This document shows positions 21,929 through 33,331 of a stretch of 64,000 nucleotides of DNA, piece after piece; the first letter of the stretch is position 1; every line of letters starts with the position of its first letter. The translations under genes and the position numbers were made by a program. The notes beneath the pieces were generated by a model. The model was not told where the DNA came from and ran no database searches. It worked only from the letters and a program-made list of their open reading frames with translations. The DNA lies in contig CAUWAG010000012.1 in assembly GCA_963556695.1 (NCBI GenBank), positions 186,001 to 250,000 on the forward strand. The letters are read 5' to 3'. This DNA is from Anthostomella pinea (taxonomy: Eukaryota > Ascomycota > Sordariomycetes > Xylariales > Xylariaceae).

Positions 21929-22140
21929 TGTCACGAAGCGTAAATATGGAGTGGACGTAACAGTCCTGCTTTCACTACGTACGTGTAAGAATCTCTCGGT
22001 GAAGAGGGAAAGAAGGATCTGGCCCACCAGCTAATCTAGTAGCAGTTAAGGCAACACGTCCTGTGCGCCAGGTCACCTGATGCAGCGCACTGACCACTGC
22101 AGATGGGGTGTCAGACCTGATGGGAGGTCAGACCATCACA
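21929..22140. mobile_element. solo LTR B, 212 bp, 5-bp target duplication
   Basis: It starts TGTCACGAAG and ends ACCATCACA, flanked by an exact GTGGC on each side (21924-21928 and 22141-22145). TG...CA ends with a 5-bp duplication are what LTR-retrotransposon integrases leave. No coding sequence is inside. It differs in sequence from candidates A and C. Confidence 0.6.
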
Positions 22141-22838
22141 GTGGCTTTGCCAATGGCTCTCCCTCCTCCTTCTTATATCCATTATACAAGCAGCCCCATT
22201 GTGGGTGTTGTTGCTGTCCCCGACTCAGTAATAAAATTTATAGCCTTATGCTACGAAAAATCTTTACCGCTACAAGTTATTTAAAAGCTTAATAAAAGCC
22301 CTTTCAACTTCTTTTCTCTTTTATATAATTAATTTAAACACTTTCGTTTTGTTAAGTTTAAAACGTTAAAATCATTTAACAACCGTTTTAAACAACGTTA
22401 CGGCAGTTTAACGAACCTAGCCCGCTTATAAAACGACGTCGCTTTATAACTACTATTTTGAACGTTTATGACTTGTTATAAAGCTATTAAAATAAAACCT
22501 TTTTACGGCGATATTATCGACTTTACGTTAAGTAATTAAATATATAGCACGTACGTTATACCACTTTTTAAAGTAAACCTTAAAAAAAGCTTATTTTTTA
22601 AGTAATGATTAAAAGGTTACTTTAAAAACGAAAATATTTCCGTTAACGTTATAAATATTAATATTCGGCTAGTACTAAATAATATTAATTAAAAGCTATA
22701 AGGCAAGCTTAATAAGGCGACGCGAAAATTACTAGCTAAATATATTAAATTTTATAGCGACCAAGGGTAATTGAAAGAGATAAATATTGAAGGGCTAAGC
22801 GTCCTTTAAAGCGTTAGTTAAAGGACTAAACGGCTAAG

Positions 22839-23011
22839 TGTGACGTTCTGGTCATACGGTACGGTAGCCCGAAGTGGTGAGCACGGAGCCCGGCAACCAG
22901 ACGTCAGATACATCTACCACTATAGAATACCAGCTGCCAGCTTGGTATTCCACGTCCTTTTGTGGGGGAAACAGACTGTTGGTATGGTGGTCAGCACCTG
23001 GTTCCGTGACA
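22839..23011. mobile_element. solo LTR C, 173 bp, 5-bp target duplication
   Basis: It starts TGTGACG and ends CCGTGACA, flanked by an exact CTAAG on both sides (22834-22838 and 23012-23016). The insert has normal GC while both flanks are RIP-like AT-rich DNA, so it entered after the flanks decayed or is too short to be a RIP target. Confidence 0.65.
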
Positions 23012-23345
23012 CTAAGCCAAATAAAGCTCGAAGTAAACGGCCGACGTATTAAATAAAGGTATAACTAAAAGTAGCTGAAAGTTATATCTAAATATAACAA
23101 ATAAAACAATGCAGTTAATGTGTGTATAATGACGGGTCTTTTATCGCTTTATACCTAGGAAGGGCTTTTATAATTATTGAAATAAAACGATAATAAAAGA
23201 AAATTTAATGTATAATTAATCATAACAACTACTTTGATACGATTTTATTTAAATTTGATACGGGAAATATAATATGGAAGATTTACCCTTCGAATCGACC
23301 ATTATATCAACTATTAAAGCCTTTATTACTCTTCGTATTGCTACC

Positions 23346-24518
23346 CTTGTTTATCCTCTTTATTTACTATTGTTACCGCTACCCCTATTCACTGAACAAC
23401 CCACTATCCACCTATCTAACAGGTCCCTATTTTCACATGAATGACCTGACTTCACCTCGATGGCGGACTAGACGAGCAAAAGCAGAACAGCGCTGCAGAG
23501 GACCAGCATCCCCCCACGAATATTGCACACATCCAGGACATCACTTATTCGTTCTCTCATTCGGTCTTCGCGGAGCCCGTCAGGTTCATTGAACATAATC
23601 AATCCGTCGTCAACGGACTCTCCTACGAAGAATACTACGAACGCAGCTGGCGGAAATAACACAGCCACTAGTTCCCCGGAGGCCGACTATATTGATTGCC
23701 AAACCGACGACGATGATGTGTGGGTGACGAGGCGAAGTTTCATGGCTCGCAGTCATTAATGTGACCTTGCGGATGACCAGATTTGGTTGTACTCAACCCT
23801 CATAAGTCTCCGGTGCGCGCCATGTTGATGACCCTCCAGATGACCCGCGGAAATTTCGAAATACCGGAATAAACATACAGGAAATAGCAAGTCAGGTTTC
23901 ATACGCCACTTATAATGTCTATTCCATGGTGCTTATTCCGATTCGATGATTTACCGTTGTTTGCTGGACGGGTAGTATACGGAGACTTGTGAGGATTCAG
24001 TGTACCTACTCAGGCTCTTGCATTGTGGTAAATGTCACTTCGGTCAATTGCTTCCGGACAAATGACAGCAATGGGCTACGTTGACCTCCGTGATGTGCGG
24101 GAAGAACGTTCAGGTTGCAACGATGGCCCGTCTACCTTCCATCTTGTGATTGAGGAAGTGCTCTCCCGCATGCCCAATGCAATGGCTATGAGAAAGAAGC
24201 ATCTGACAACGTCAGGACCTACCTAATGACGACCTGCGTTTGGCCCGTTCCTGCCGCTCATGACTTGGAGTCAGGCAACATCCGCCAAAGGCAGCCATCA
24301 CGCTGATCTTTCCCCGTCGATGACTATCGTGGGAGGACTACGGCATTCGGAAACCAGCATTTCAAGGCCCTGTCTCCAAGGTCGATTCCATACGCACTCC
24401 TGTGTACTTGTCCGTCTATGGTACCTCTTAGACAACGCGCTGGATTCGAATTACCACTTCAGATACTGATTCACCCTGAGTCCTTCATACTGCATCACTT
24501 CCACATCCTCATCCTCTG
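23346..24518. other. intergenic stretch, possible gene fragment
   Basis: A plus-strand open stretch ending with a stop near 23660 reads ITYSFSHSVFAEPVRFIEHN then GLSYEEYYERSWRK. It has protein-like composition, but I do not recognise it and see no clean start. The remainder holds nothing I can support. Confidence 0.3.
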
Positions 24519-26443
24519 TTGGCCACCACGCCGAAATATGGTCCTCGCATCAACAGTGATGAGCCTCTTCCCCACCTGGAAGATCTCCATGATCCGAATG
24601 ATTCTAGCCCCGTTGCTCTGATCCCCATCCCGGCGGCTCCCGATTCTCGATCCGACAATGATCCACCTCGTCACGATCCGGAAGAATCCGATGAGTCGAT
24701 TGAAACAACCCTCCGTTCTGTATCCGCCACCAAGGAGACCCCCGGCCGATCTCGTTACGAGAGAAACGAGCCTCGTCTCGACTCAGGAGAACCCCGTGAT
24801 CCGGGGCCCCTTGATCCGGGGCCCCATAGTCCGAGCGCACATTCTGTATTGGCCAAAACAGAGGCTCCCGACTTTCCTCAAACACCACCCTCCCAAGCGT
24901 CGGTACCCCGAGCGCAATCTTACCGGACTTTATCTTCGCGAGCATCTTCTTGGCATACTGTTGTCGACGACGACCGTTCTCGAAAGGGCCTGGAATGGAT
25001 CGGATCTGTGTGGAAGCGTATTCCGGTCTGGGAATGCGACCTTACCGACGATGCGATCGGAGTGTTGTTGAGAGATGCCGGGATCATTGGACTGAGCTCC
25101 GTAGTCACATTCGTACATCTTACCGACCTATCTAAGCAGCCGACAGTATCTACCATGGACCGGCTGCACACAAGAGTAGCCTGTCTCTCCAGGGGTTGTA
25201 CAAAAACCAGCCACAACACGTCAGCATCATGAAGCACCTGAGGCTTGGAGAATTATCGATCACGTTGAGCCGGCCCCGCGGTTACCACAACGTCTACCGG
25301 GTTCAAAACAAATACACCAATGCCATTTTGCGAGTCCTCTTGCCTCTGGAGCCGGGTTACAACGCACTTTCTATCGTCGCATCTCTCGAGTGGGCTCGCC
25401 AGGCCAACTCGCTGCCTGTCCCGCAGGTACTCCGCGGTGACAACTCGGCGAGCAATACCCTTGAATTCGAATGGATCTTACTTCAATACATAGACGGGGC
25501 GCCCTTGGACGAGGATGAAGATTAGGAACCGTCAGTCATAGCGATCGCATTATTCTTTGCTAAGAGGTTTCGCCAGCCCAAAAAGGGCATCGGCAGTCAC
25601 TTTCCTGCCGGGCAGCGGACTGGCCGCTCTTTCCTTCCCATACCCACGATGAAATTGAGGGTTGGGAGGATGATGTCCAAGGAATTCTACTGGGCCGACC
25701 ATTACGACTACGAGGATGTGCACCGAGGGCCATTCACGACTAGCTACGCTTGGATTGAGTCCATTCGACAACTGGTCAAAATTGACTGCAGTAATTTGGA
25801 CGCGGGCGGGGAACCGATCTATGCGAATGACGCTCGGAAGATCATCAAGCGACTTGCAAACAAACTAAAAGTGCTGTTCCATGTTTCCGGACCCACGGAG
25901 TCCTCTGTTGTCACCAATTGTGATCTTTCTACTCGCAACATCCTCGTCAAAGATAACGAGCTCGCCGGGGTTGTCGGCTGGGAAAACTGCGTCGCTTTGC
26001 CACGGTGGGCTGCTTGCGAGGTACCCGAATTCCTTCAGGGAAGGACGCGCCACGAAGAACCAGACGAGAAAGATTACGATGAGCGAGACCACGAGGAGTA
26101 CGACAGTCACGTTATGGAATGGATCCGCACCAAGGCACGCGGAGTGTTTCTGGGAGAGATGGCAGGTCTCGCACCTGAATGGATAGCGACTTACCAGCAC
26201 GGGATGACCATCCTAAGGAAAGACTTCATGAGGGCTGCCAGGATGTGCCACGACCGAGAAAAACAAGGCGCAATCAATTCGTGGCTCGACGACTTCGAGA
26301 CCTTCCAACATAATCGATACGAGCAACATCCCCAAGGTCGTGATACTTCACTTGAGGAGCTGGGATATACAATTCGGAGCCTTCGAGACCACCTTTACGA
26401 CCCCGACAACCTATCTACCGGAGTTGGACCACAACTGACGTAG
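24519..26443 (+). pseudogene. aminoglycoside-phosphotransferase-like (APH) kinase, broken
   Basis: It resembles the large fungal APH/choline-kinase-like family. The N-terminal part (frame 3, no clear ATG) is disordered and proline-rich. At about 25190 the likely frame changes and continues as RLGELSITLSRPRGYHNVYRV, then RVLLPLEPGYNALS. A TAG at 25523-25525 interrupts after YIDGAPLDE. The same frame then resumes (KKGIGSHFPAG; VGRMMSKEFYW; RGPFTTSYAW). The catalytic loop reads NCDLSTRNILV where relatives have a His before the Asp, and the metal-binding Asp of the usual DWE is Gly (VVGWENC). Two frame lesions and lost catalytic residues support a dead gene. Confidence 0.7.
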
Positions 26444-27757
26444 TCGGGGACCGATGTTCCATCTGAAAGACCCGACATGCAGTCGGATGTCCTGGCTCTG
26501 TGCTTGGCTGAAGCTTGCAAAGGCCTGTCCCATGCGGTGCAGCCAGCATCTGTTCAAGAGTCACTTCATATCAATGCTCGCGGGTATTACAAGAGGCAGC
26601 GATGCTATGAGGGGTGGGAATATGGCTTTTGTGTGCGAAACATACTTTCTGTGCGAGGTCATTGACTCTCTAATGCTGGCATTCTATATCCAACTCGTCT
26701 CAGCACATGGATATAGAACCCATGTGCCAGTTTGATATAAATACAGCAACTTTATTTCGCAACGTGCAGGTTTGACAGCGTGCTCAACGGAACGAACACC
26801 CTGCAATAAGCAGCTATATACTACTTAGTCGTACCTAATGCTTACCCCCCTTTGCTTATTTCGCAGATCACAAACGACCCTACATATCCAGGTTCTGACC
26901 AGCTGCTCCAGACCTCTACAAGTACCCGGAGGCCTCAGCCTGGGCAGTACCAACCAAGGGAGACACTTTTGTATCTGAAATGAATATCAAGCACAACTAT
27001 AGATGCCAAGATGCCCCTCCGCTTCATTTACCCTAGTCCTGATAATCGTAATCAATGTATGGCTAAATGGACTATGCTTTTCCAGGGTCACTTCTTTGCT
27101 ACCCCAACCGTCATTCCCTCGGCTCTGCTGCTCCAACTACGACTCTGCTGGACTTCCGCTTCCCCATGAAGGGAGTCTACTACACGGAGGCGCCGCACGC
27201 GATGGGCCATGACAGCTAAGATATCGGGCGCATTCATACGAAGACCCGAAGAAGATCGATCGTCTTGGTCCACCGGCTGCTCCTTGTTTGCTTCTTGCTT
27301 GCTCCTTGGTAATCTGGCCCGAGCCCGGTATGACGTTGATGATAAGCGGCCTGGTCTGTATTTAATTATGCATAGTCGTCGCATGTTCCGCACATGTGTA
27401 CCTGTCTCTGACTCTACTTGTCTAATCACCGCCCTTTACAGCCACCTCCCCCACGTGTTAGATTGTACGCTTGAGTCTAATTTCGAGTGAACCCCTCGAC
27501 CACGAGAGCTGTGTGACTGACTGGTACTACATTAGTGTCATCGTGTTGCTGCCCTGGTCGACCGCCTAGCATCATATGGATATTCTAGTCCGCATTTGCA
27601 GCCGTCTGTAGCTGTAACTTCTTCCCTCCACATACACCAATACAGCAGTATTCATCTGCAACACATTGCCAGACGTTGAGCCGCGGTGATCTTCCTTCAA
27701 CGACATTGACTCAACACGATCGTTACTTCCACACCACACTCGGAAACTGAAGTCAGA
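26444..27757. other. intergenic stretch
   Basis: No protein is recognisable in any frame. The last part is the presumed promoter of the AA8 gene. Confidence 0.45.
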
Positions 27758-28502
27758 ATGCGTTGGGGATTTGGTATCGGATATGCAGCGGCCCTGTTGG
27801 GTCTTGGTACGTACGCTCCCTTGGCTGATAAACCTCCGCTGACGCCTACTTGTAGTATCTGAGAGACATGCAGCAGACACCTCTGTAGTCGTCGATGCCG
27901 AGACCGGCTTCACCTTCTCGCAGTACAGCGCCGCCTACAAGTTGGGCGCAGACAGCATACTCTACCGCATCGCCATTCCCAGTCCAGCCTCGGATAACTA
28001 CGACGCGGTGCTGCAGGTCATCGCCCCCACCGATGTTGGATGGGCGGGGCTGGCTTGGGGCGGCCAGATGATCAACTGCCCATTGACCGTCGGCTGGGCA
28101 AGCGGAAACACCCCCGTCGTCTCGGTCTTTCATAGCACGTGAGTCAAGCCAATGAACAGGTCCGCGTATTCAAACAATTCCTAATGCGCTCGCAGCTCCC
28201 ACATTGAGCCGAAACCGTACACCGGCGCCACGCTACAGCTCCTCAAGACGGGCACCAAGGTGAACGCAACGCACTGGCAGTACACGGCCAAATGCATGGG
28301 TTGTACGTCGTTCATCGGCAGCGACAACGCCACCAAGAGACTCAACCCCACGGGGTCCAACCGTCTTGCCTTCGCGGAAAGCAAGTTGAATTCGGATAGC
28401 GTTGGGGGTCTCACCGTGCATGATGTGTACAACTACTGGGATCACGACTTCGCGGCGGCTGGGAACACTGAGTTTGAGTCGTTGGTTCAGAAGAATATGT
28501 GA
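27758..28502 (+). CDS. secreted stand-alone AA8 (DOMON) cytochrome domain protein
   Basis: Related domains are the b-type cytochrome of cellobiose dehydrogenase, which passes electrons to lytic polysaccharide monooxygenases outside the cell. Three exons (27758-27806, 27856-28138, 28196-28502) join to 212 residues with GT-AG introns. A hydrophobic signal peptide comes first (MRWGFGIGYAAALLGLV). The domain reads FTFSQYSA, then VGWAGLAWGGQM, where the Met fits the heme axial ligand, and ends in GLTVHDVYNYWDHDF, which offers candidate His ligands. Four Cys could pair. No flavin or cellulose-binding domain follows, so it is a domain-only protein. The reading frame is intact. Confidence 0.82.
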
Positions 28503-29146
28503 GGGAAGTTGGCTGCGGTCCCTGGAGAGCTCCCTCCAGCCTCTAGGGGCTTCCTTGGTGAAGGAGAGGGGGCGGTGGGGGTTTGCTGGACGTGTAAGAG
28601 CATACACGCCTCTTATTTTGGTTGCACCTGTAGAGGATTGAAGATGACGTGGTTTATTCTTACTAGATGTCTACGCGCGCGTCAATACGATTGTCTTCAT
28701 CACCGTGCCTGGAAACAGTTCGGCTCGGTGAGGATAGACCTCGAGCAGTGCGATGCTATCAGACATATTCTAACTATGTCGGTACGTGGTCCCATGCTCT
28801 TCGGCTACTTGCATGTGGCTTATTGACTAGAATGGCAGTCCGTGTCAATGAGCCTAGAGCATATAGGGGGCACTGTATGTGTTTGCTATTTCTCAACCTG
28901 GGCTGCTGCCTAGCAAACGTGAATATCACCTGTGAAAACCCAACAGTTTCGTTGCAGAGTTCCTCTTCATCGTCCCAACTCCATCTCCGAAGGCAGCCTG
29001 TAGCTCAAGATATATCATCAGTTCCTACTAGCAAAGCGGCTGCTCGACACTATCCCTGAGCATGTCATTGACGAGCTGCTCTATGGCACACAGTTACATG
29101 GTACACTATCTATAGCTGGTGCCGTGGGGCTGACTTCAATGCAGTA
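28503..29146. other. intergenic region ending at the pogo insertion site
   Basis: No gene is supported. The TA at 29145-29146 is the left target-site copy for pogo element A. The last 100 bases are open in one frame and might be a cut-off exon of the SET-domain gene, but I cannot show this. Confidence 0.4.
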
Positions 29147-31384
29147 CCATCCGACCCCCCGAACCGGCACACCCCCACTACCGGCACAGCCAAACCCCGC
29201 CACCACCACCAAAAGACCCCCCTAGTCACTTACACGCATTTGAGGCTGTATAGGGTCAAAAAAATCAGCAAAATTATCATTCTGTGGTGTTTTGGCTGCT
29301 CAATCGACGTATCTAGCCGGCGCCCGGATTGACCGCCCGGATCTAGTCATCTGGGCTTCTGTAACAGGGGCTTCTACAGCCTTCTCAGCGTCCGTAATCT
29401 CCTCATCCTCCTCACCCTCGTCTTTAATAACCTCTGACTCTAAAAAAAAAAAAAAAAGACTCTATAGCAACCAGAACTAATAGATCACCACCCTGGGTTA
29501 GTATTTCTATCATTGTCATGAACTTTTTGTTGGGATTTGGCATCTTTTTTTTCTTCTTGGGCTGTAGCAGTTCTAGTTCAGCCTTCAGGGCCCTGATCTT
29601 CTGGTCTTTTATAGCCAGCTCCGTCTCCTGGTTCTCAAAGGCATGTGAGATCTTCCGGAACTTCAGCCGAGTGGCTGGGGAACGGTTCTTTCCGAAATCC
29701 CGGATTTGCCGGCTCGTGGTAGGGGTCTGTTGGTCCTCTGGCTCCGAGTCCTCCTGTTCTTCTGGCTCGGGGGTCTTCCGCTTGTTTTCTTAGATTTCTG
29801 GATGGTTTAGACACTTTTTGTGGCTAATTGGGTAGCATCCTGTTACTCAGAAGCCCGAACAGATATTGTTTTTGGCGTAAATATTATGTTCCTTGCCTTG
29901 TTATAATAGCGGATAAAGTTGATCTTGTCAACAGGGGAGGAATCAGTCAGAGAATTTAACTGGGTGAGGAATCTCTGGTAATAAGACTTAAGGGCGTTAT
30001 AAGGGCCGTTATCCAGTGATTGCATTCCGTGACTAATGTCTGTTGGGAAAAAGCACAGCAAGATATTAGCAAAATAACACTGTATTATAAATTCGTCCTT
30101 TTTTACAGTCAGTTGCTATTTAAATCGGCATAAATCAAATAACCAGTAAATAAAATAGAAAAAATTAGTGTACGTACGGAGGTATGGCTACCATGGCCAT
30201 ATAGGATCAAAAAGACTGGTTCCCACTGTTCCTGGCCATGAATTTCATCCACTTGTGGTATGAAAACATGCTCAAGCCACTGGCAGGCGATATCGTTACT
30301 GGTCCAGCCGTTTTCCGACGTTATATAGTACCAGTCGGCTATCTTCTGGAATTCCTCGAGGAACCACTGCGCTTGGAGATCTTTTCCCTTGAAAATCAAG
30401 CCTGGTTTGAGTACTCTACCGGTAGCTGAAATGGTCTCGATGAAAGATGTCCACGAGCGGCCCTGGGGGCTCTTTAGGAAAGCTTTCCTCGTCTCAGAAC
30501 TTCCCAGAACTAGGGAATCAATGCCTATAAGGGTAGTTAATTGACTGTGAGGATAGGGGGCTCGAAAGAGTTACCAAAACCCGACATGATGCCGCCCTTA
30601 TCGATATTGTACGTATTTTCTGGCTTCACCCAGCCGTAGTCCTCCAAGATGTTGAAGAACCAGTTCACAGACTTAGGGGTAAACCCCTTAAACCGAACAG
30701 ATTCCATTCACTTGCCGATTTTGGTCTGGATGGTAGGGTTGCGTCGTTTAAAGCTATCCATATAGTGGTTCCCAAGTGGTGCGAAGTCCCCCTTTCTTTT
30801 TAGGAGCTCTATCACAATTTCCCTGACGGCTGAGTGAGAGGGGGCAAGCCCCAAAGTCTCCTGGCGCAATATCCAGGCTGCTACCTTGCTTTCTTGCTCG
30901 GGAGAAATTCTCTGCTCGGTGGTGTGAGCTTCTGTTTTAGTTCCTCTCCCCCTTATGCGTGCTGACAGCGTGCTGGCCGGGACGCCGTATTTTTGGCTGG
31001 ATTTTCTCACAGACATGCCATTATCTGTGACGTCTAGGTAGGCATCCACCACATCATCCTCTGTATACGTGGGCGGAGGCATCGTGGCTGGCTTCAGGAT
31101 GCTGTGGTGCATGAGGGACAGGGGCTCACAGAAAGAATTCTACAGCAAATTTGCATTCAAGGGCGCGGCACAGAGGCTGCTAAATGCCGATGCCGATGGC
31201 CAGCAATTAAATAATCTATATTAAACTAAACACCAAGAAAAGGGCTATCTAAATATCTAAAGAACGTTTAAATACCCTCAAAAGGGGCTGTAATCTGTGT
31301 AAGTGAGTAAGGGGACTTTTGGTGGTGGTTGTGGGGTTTGGCTGTGCCGGTCGGGGGGGTGTGCCGGTTCGGGGGGTCGGATGG
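29147..31384 (-). mobile_element. pogo/Fot1-type DNA transposon, copy A (2238 bp)
   Basis: Imperfect terminal inverted repeats of at least 60 bp begin CCATCCGACCCCCC and contain two ACCGGCACA sub-repeats. TA is present immediately outside both ends (29145-29146 and 31385-31386), as expected for the Tc1/mariner superfamily. A degenerate transposase gene lies between on the minus strand. Copy B at 49461-52264 is closely similar, with the opposite orientation. Confidence 0.9.
29850..31082 (-). pseudogene. pogo/Fot1 transposase (CENP-B-type HTH plus DDE), inactive
   Basis: Starting at ATG 31082 (MPPPTYTEDDVVDAYLD), an HTH region reads GMSVRKSSQKYGVPASTLS. A TGA at 30708-30710 stops it after IQTKIGK. 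The DDE part continues: WVKPENTYNIDKGGIMSGFG, then an apparent intron, then GIDSLVLGSSETRKAF, VFIPQVDEIHGQEQW and LILYGHGSHTS. The first acidic site keeps Asp but the neighbouring Glu is Lys. The second site is Tyr (codon complement of 30199-30201) where family members have Asp (DGHGSH). A second apparent intron precedes HGMQSLDNGPYNALKS. The element cannot encode active transposase. Confidence 0.8.
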
Positions 31385-31531
31385 TACCGGGGCAAGCTGC
31401 AAGAAGGTGTATGAGACTCGCGGTTTATTGTGCATGGCAAACCCGGAAAACAGTCGGGCAAGTACGGCCTAACTTATACAAACTGGAAGCTGGGTGTCTG
31501 TTGACTGCATACTGACCCCTGCGACTCGCAG

Positions 31532-32863
31532 CCGAACCTACTAGCTTTGCCATCGAGACACGACCCGACAACGGAAAATGTGCGGTCGCTGTCCGGCCCA
31601 TTGCCGTGGGGAGCATCATCCTAGAGGAGCGCTCTACCCTTTCGGTGAAATTGGCCCCGAACAACGCCCTGGATGGCTCGACCCTCTTAGAGATAGTCCA
31701 GAAGTACATCGAGCTATCACTCGACGTACGCCGCGAGATCGCCACCCTGCACGCCTTCCTTCGGCCTGATCACGGTCAAGCACTGCGAGACTTACATAGT
31801 ATCGGCTTCACCGGAAAGCAGATCGCATTCACGACGAAGCTACTGGCCATCGTGTTCACAAACGCCTTCAACAAGAGAAATATGACGACCCTCCATCTCC
31901 AGGCCAGCCGCTTCAACCACTCGTGTCTACCGAACGTCGATCTGTCGAAACTTGCTGACAATACGGCAGACGAGCTCGATCTCATGGCCCTGCGCGATAT
32001 CGAGCCCGGGGAATAGCTGACGCTCTCGTATCTCGACCAGCTGGCTCCTCGCGCTGAACGTCACGCCAAGAGCAAGCGCGTCTGGGGCTTCGAATGCCAA
32101 TGCCGCGCCTGCAACGAGGATTCTGCTTCGCATGAGAAGATGTTGGATGAATAACGTGCCCTGAAAGTGGACCCCGGTATTCCTATCATCCAGGCACCCT
32201 TTGTGACGGTGGCCATGCTCGATGAGGCGCTCGAGCGGTCTGAGAGACGAAGGCAGATCCTGGAAGAACTGCTTGACCTTGACGCCATTCGCGAGTAAGC
32301 CATATCTGGATAATCCCCTCAACACGAGAATGAGCGCTGACCTTTACAGACGTTTGACATCATGCGAGATCTACGCCCGCAAGTGGCAGCTGACGGGTGA
32401 CGAAAAGGTGGTGAAGCGTGAGCTTGCTTCCCTGGATGCGGCAATAGCCCCCTGTGAACGTTGGAGCCCCGGCGGTGACCCAGGCGGTGTCATCATGGGT
32501 CAGCCGACATCCGCGCGGAAGATGTCGCAGCAGAGACTCTGGCAGCAAGGCAAAGACCAGTGGCAGAGAATGGGAGGCCGAGGCAATGGGCCTCCTAAGG
32601 CTGTTATGCTCAACCTTGACGATCCCGCGGGCACATCAAATGCAGGATTCCATGAAATGATGAAGGTGCTACGTGGCAAAGGTGACGGTTTCAGGAAAGT
32701 GGGCACGATGGATCTACGTGATCTCGTCGGCGAAGGGAAGGGCGGCCCAGACTCGGCGGAGTTCCAGCAGCTTTTGAGATCGAAGCTGGGAGCCATGAGC
32801 GAGGGGTTGATCGCACCGGAGATCGTACAACAGGTCACTTCTGTCGCTAGGGATAGGCTGTGA
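31532..32863 (+). pseudogene. SET-domain protein (SMYD-like fungal family), broken
   Basis: SET proteins transfer methyl groups from S-adenosylmethionine to lysine. The reading SFAIETRPDNGKCAVAV then AVGSIILEE opens the domain. RFNHSCLPNV is the conserved NHSCxPN motif, MALRDIEPGE precedes the usual LTLSYLD, and FECQCRACNED is the post-SET cysteine cluster. A TAG at 32014-32016 falls in the usual GEELTLSY, and a TAA at about 32152 follows the Cys cluster. An intron at 32295-32349 leads to a final exon ending at 32863. The 5' end is unclear; pogo copy A lies just upstream and may have separated the first exon. Two stops make it a likely pseudogene. Confidence 0.7.
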
Positions 32864-33331
32864 AGACATGACGGATTTCATATCCGGTGTTTTTCAGGAA
32901 AGCAACGTGGGAAGAGGCATGGAAGAGCACAAGATGGCATTATCTCAAAGGGCTTCGAATGGTACGCAGATGATCAAGCGACTGACTCCAAAGCTACAAT
33001 GAGTACAGAATATTGCCAGAAACATCCTCGTCTAATAATCATCACGACACCGATGCATAGCGGGTGCCAAGGAAGGTCCCCGAGCAACCAGCACGCGGTC
33101 CCCCTTGGAGGAACAACTATCCAGAAAAGCTTCATCTCATTGACAATTGCCAGAAGACTTTGCCAAACTCGCCGCAGGATCCTCTTGTGGATGTAAAGAA
33201 CAGCATCGCAGAGGCACAATCGGGTTTCCAAGACCTTTAAGCCTTGATCGCCATCTCACCCATGGGGAGAGCTGCGAGCCCTGATAGTTTCACCTATTAG
33301 CTATTGTTAAACTCAAGGACCAGGTTCTGGT
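32864..33331. other. convergent intergenic region
   Basis: This is the 3' flank of the SET pseudogene and the DUF1996 gene. Nothing coding is seen. Confidence 0.5.

Larger units (their letters stand above)
21341..22227. mobile_element. candidate outer solo LTR (about 450 bp without nested inserts)
   Basis: A normal-GC block starts TGTTTTGGGG and ends CCCCGACTCA. GTAA lies immediately on both sides (21337-21340 and 22228-22231), and both flanks are AT-rich RIP DNA. AGTAAT is in fact present at both junctions, so the exact phase is ambiguous. Two smaller TG...CA elements lie inside. The TG...CA ends and short target duplication fit a solo LTR, but no internal gene or partner LTR is present. 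Confidence 0.45.
20945..23345. repeat. AT-rich RIP-degraded repeat island
   Basis: Three blocks (about 20945-21340, 22228-22838 and 23017-23345) are strongly AT-rich. TpA is very frequent, CpA and TpG are sparse, and CpG is retained. That is the pattern left by RIP in ascomycetes. No open frame survives. The blocks between them have normal composition and look like later insertions. The original repeat cannot be identified by eye. Confidence 0.75.

Noticed and set aside
17248..28502. Secondary-metabolite gene cluster
   Set aside because: A transporter and oxidative proteins are present, but no polyketide, peptide or terpene synthase core gene is in the window.
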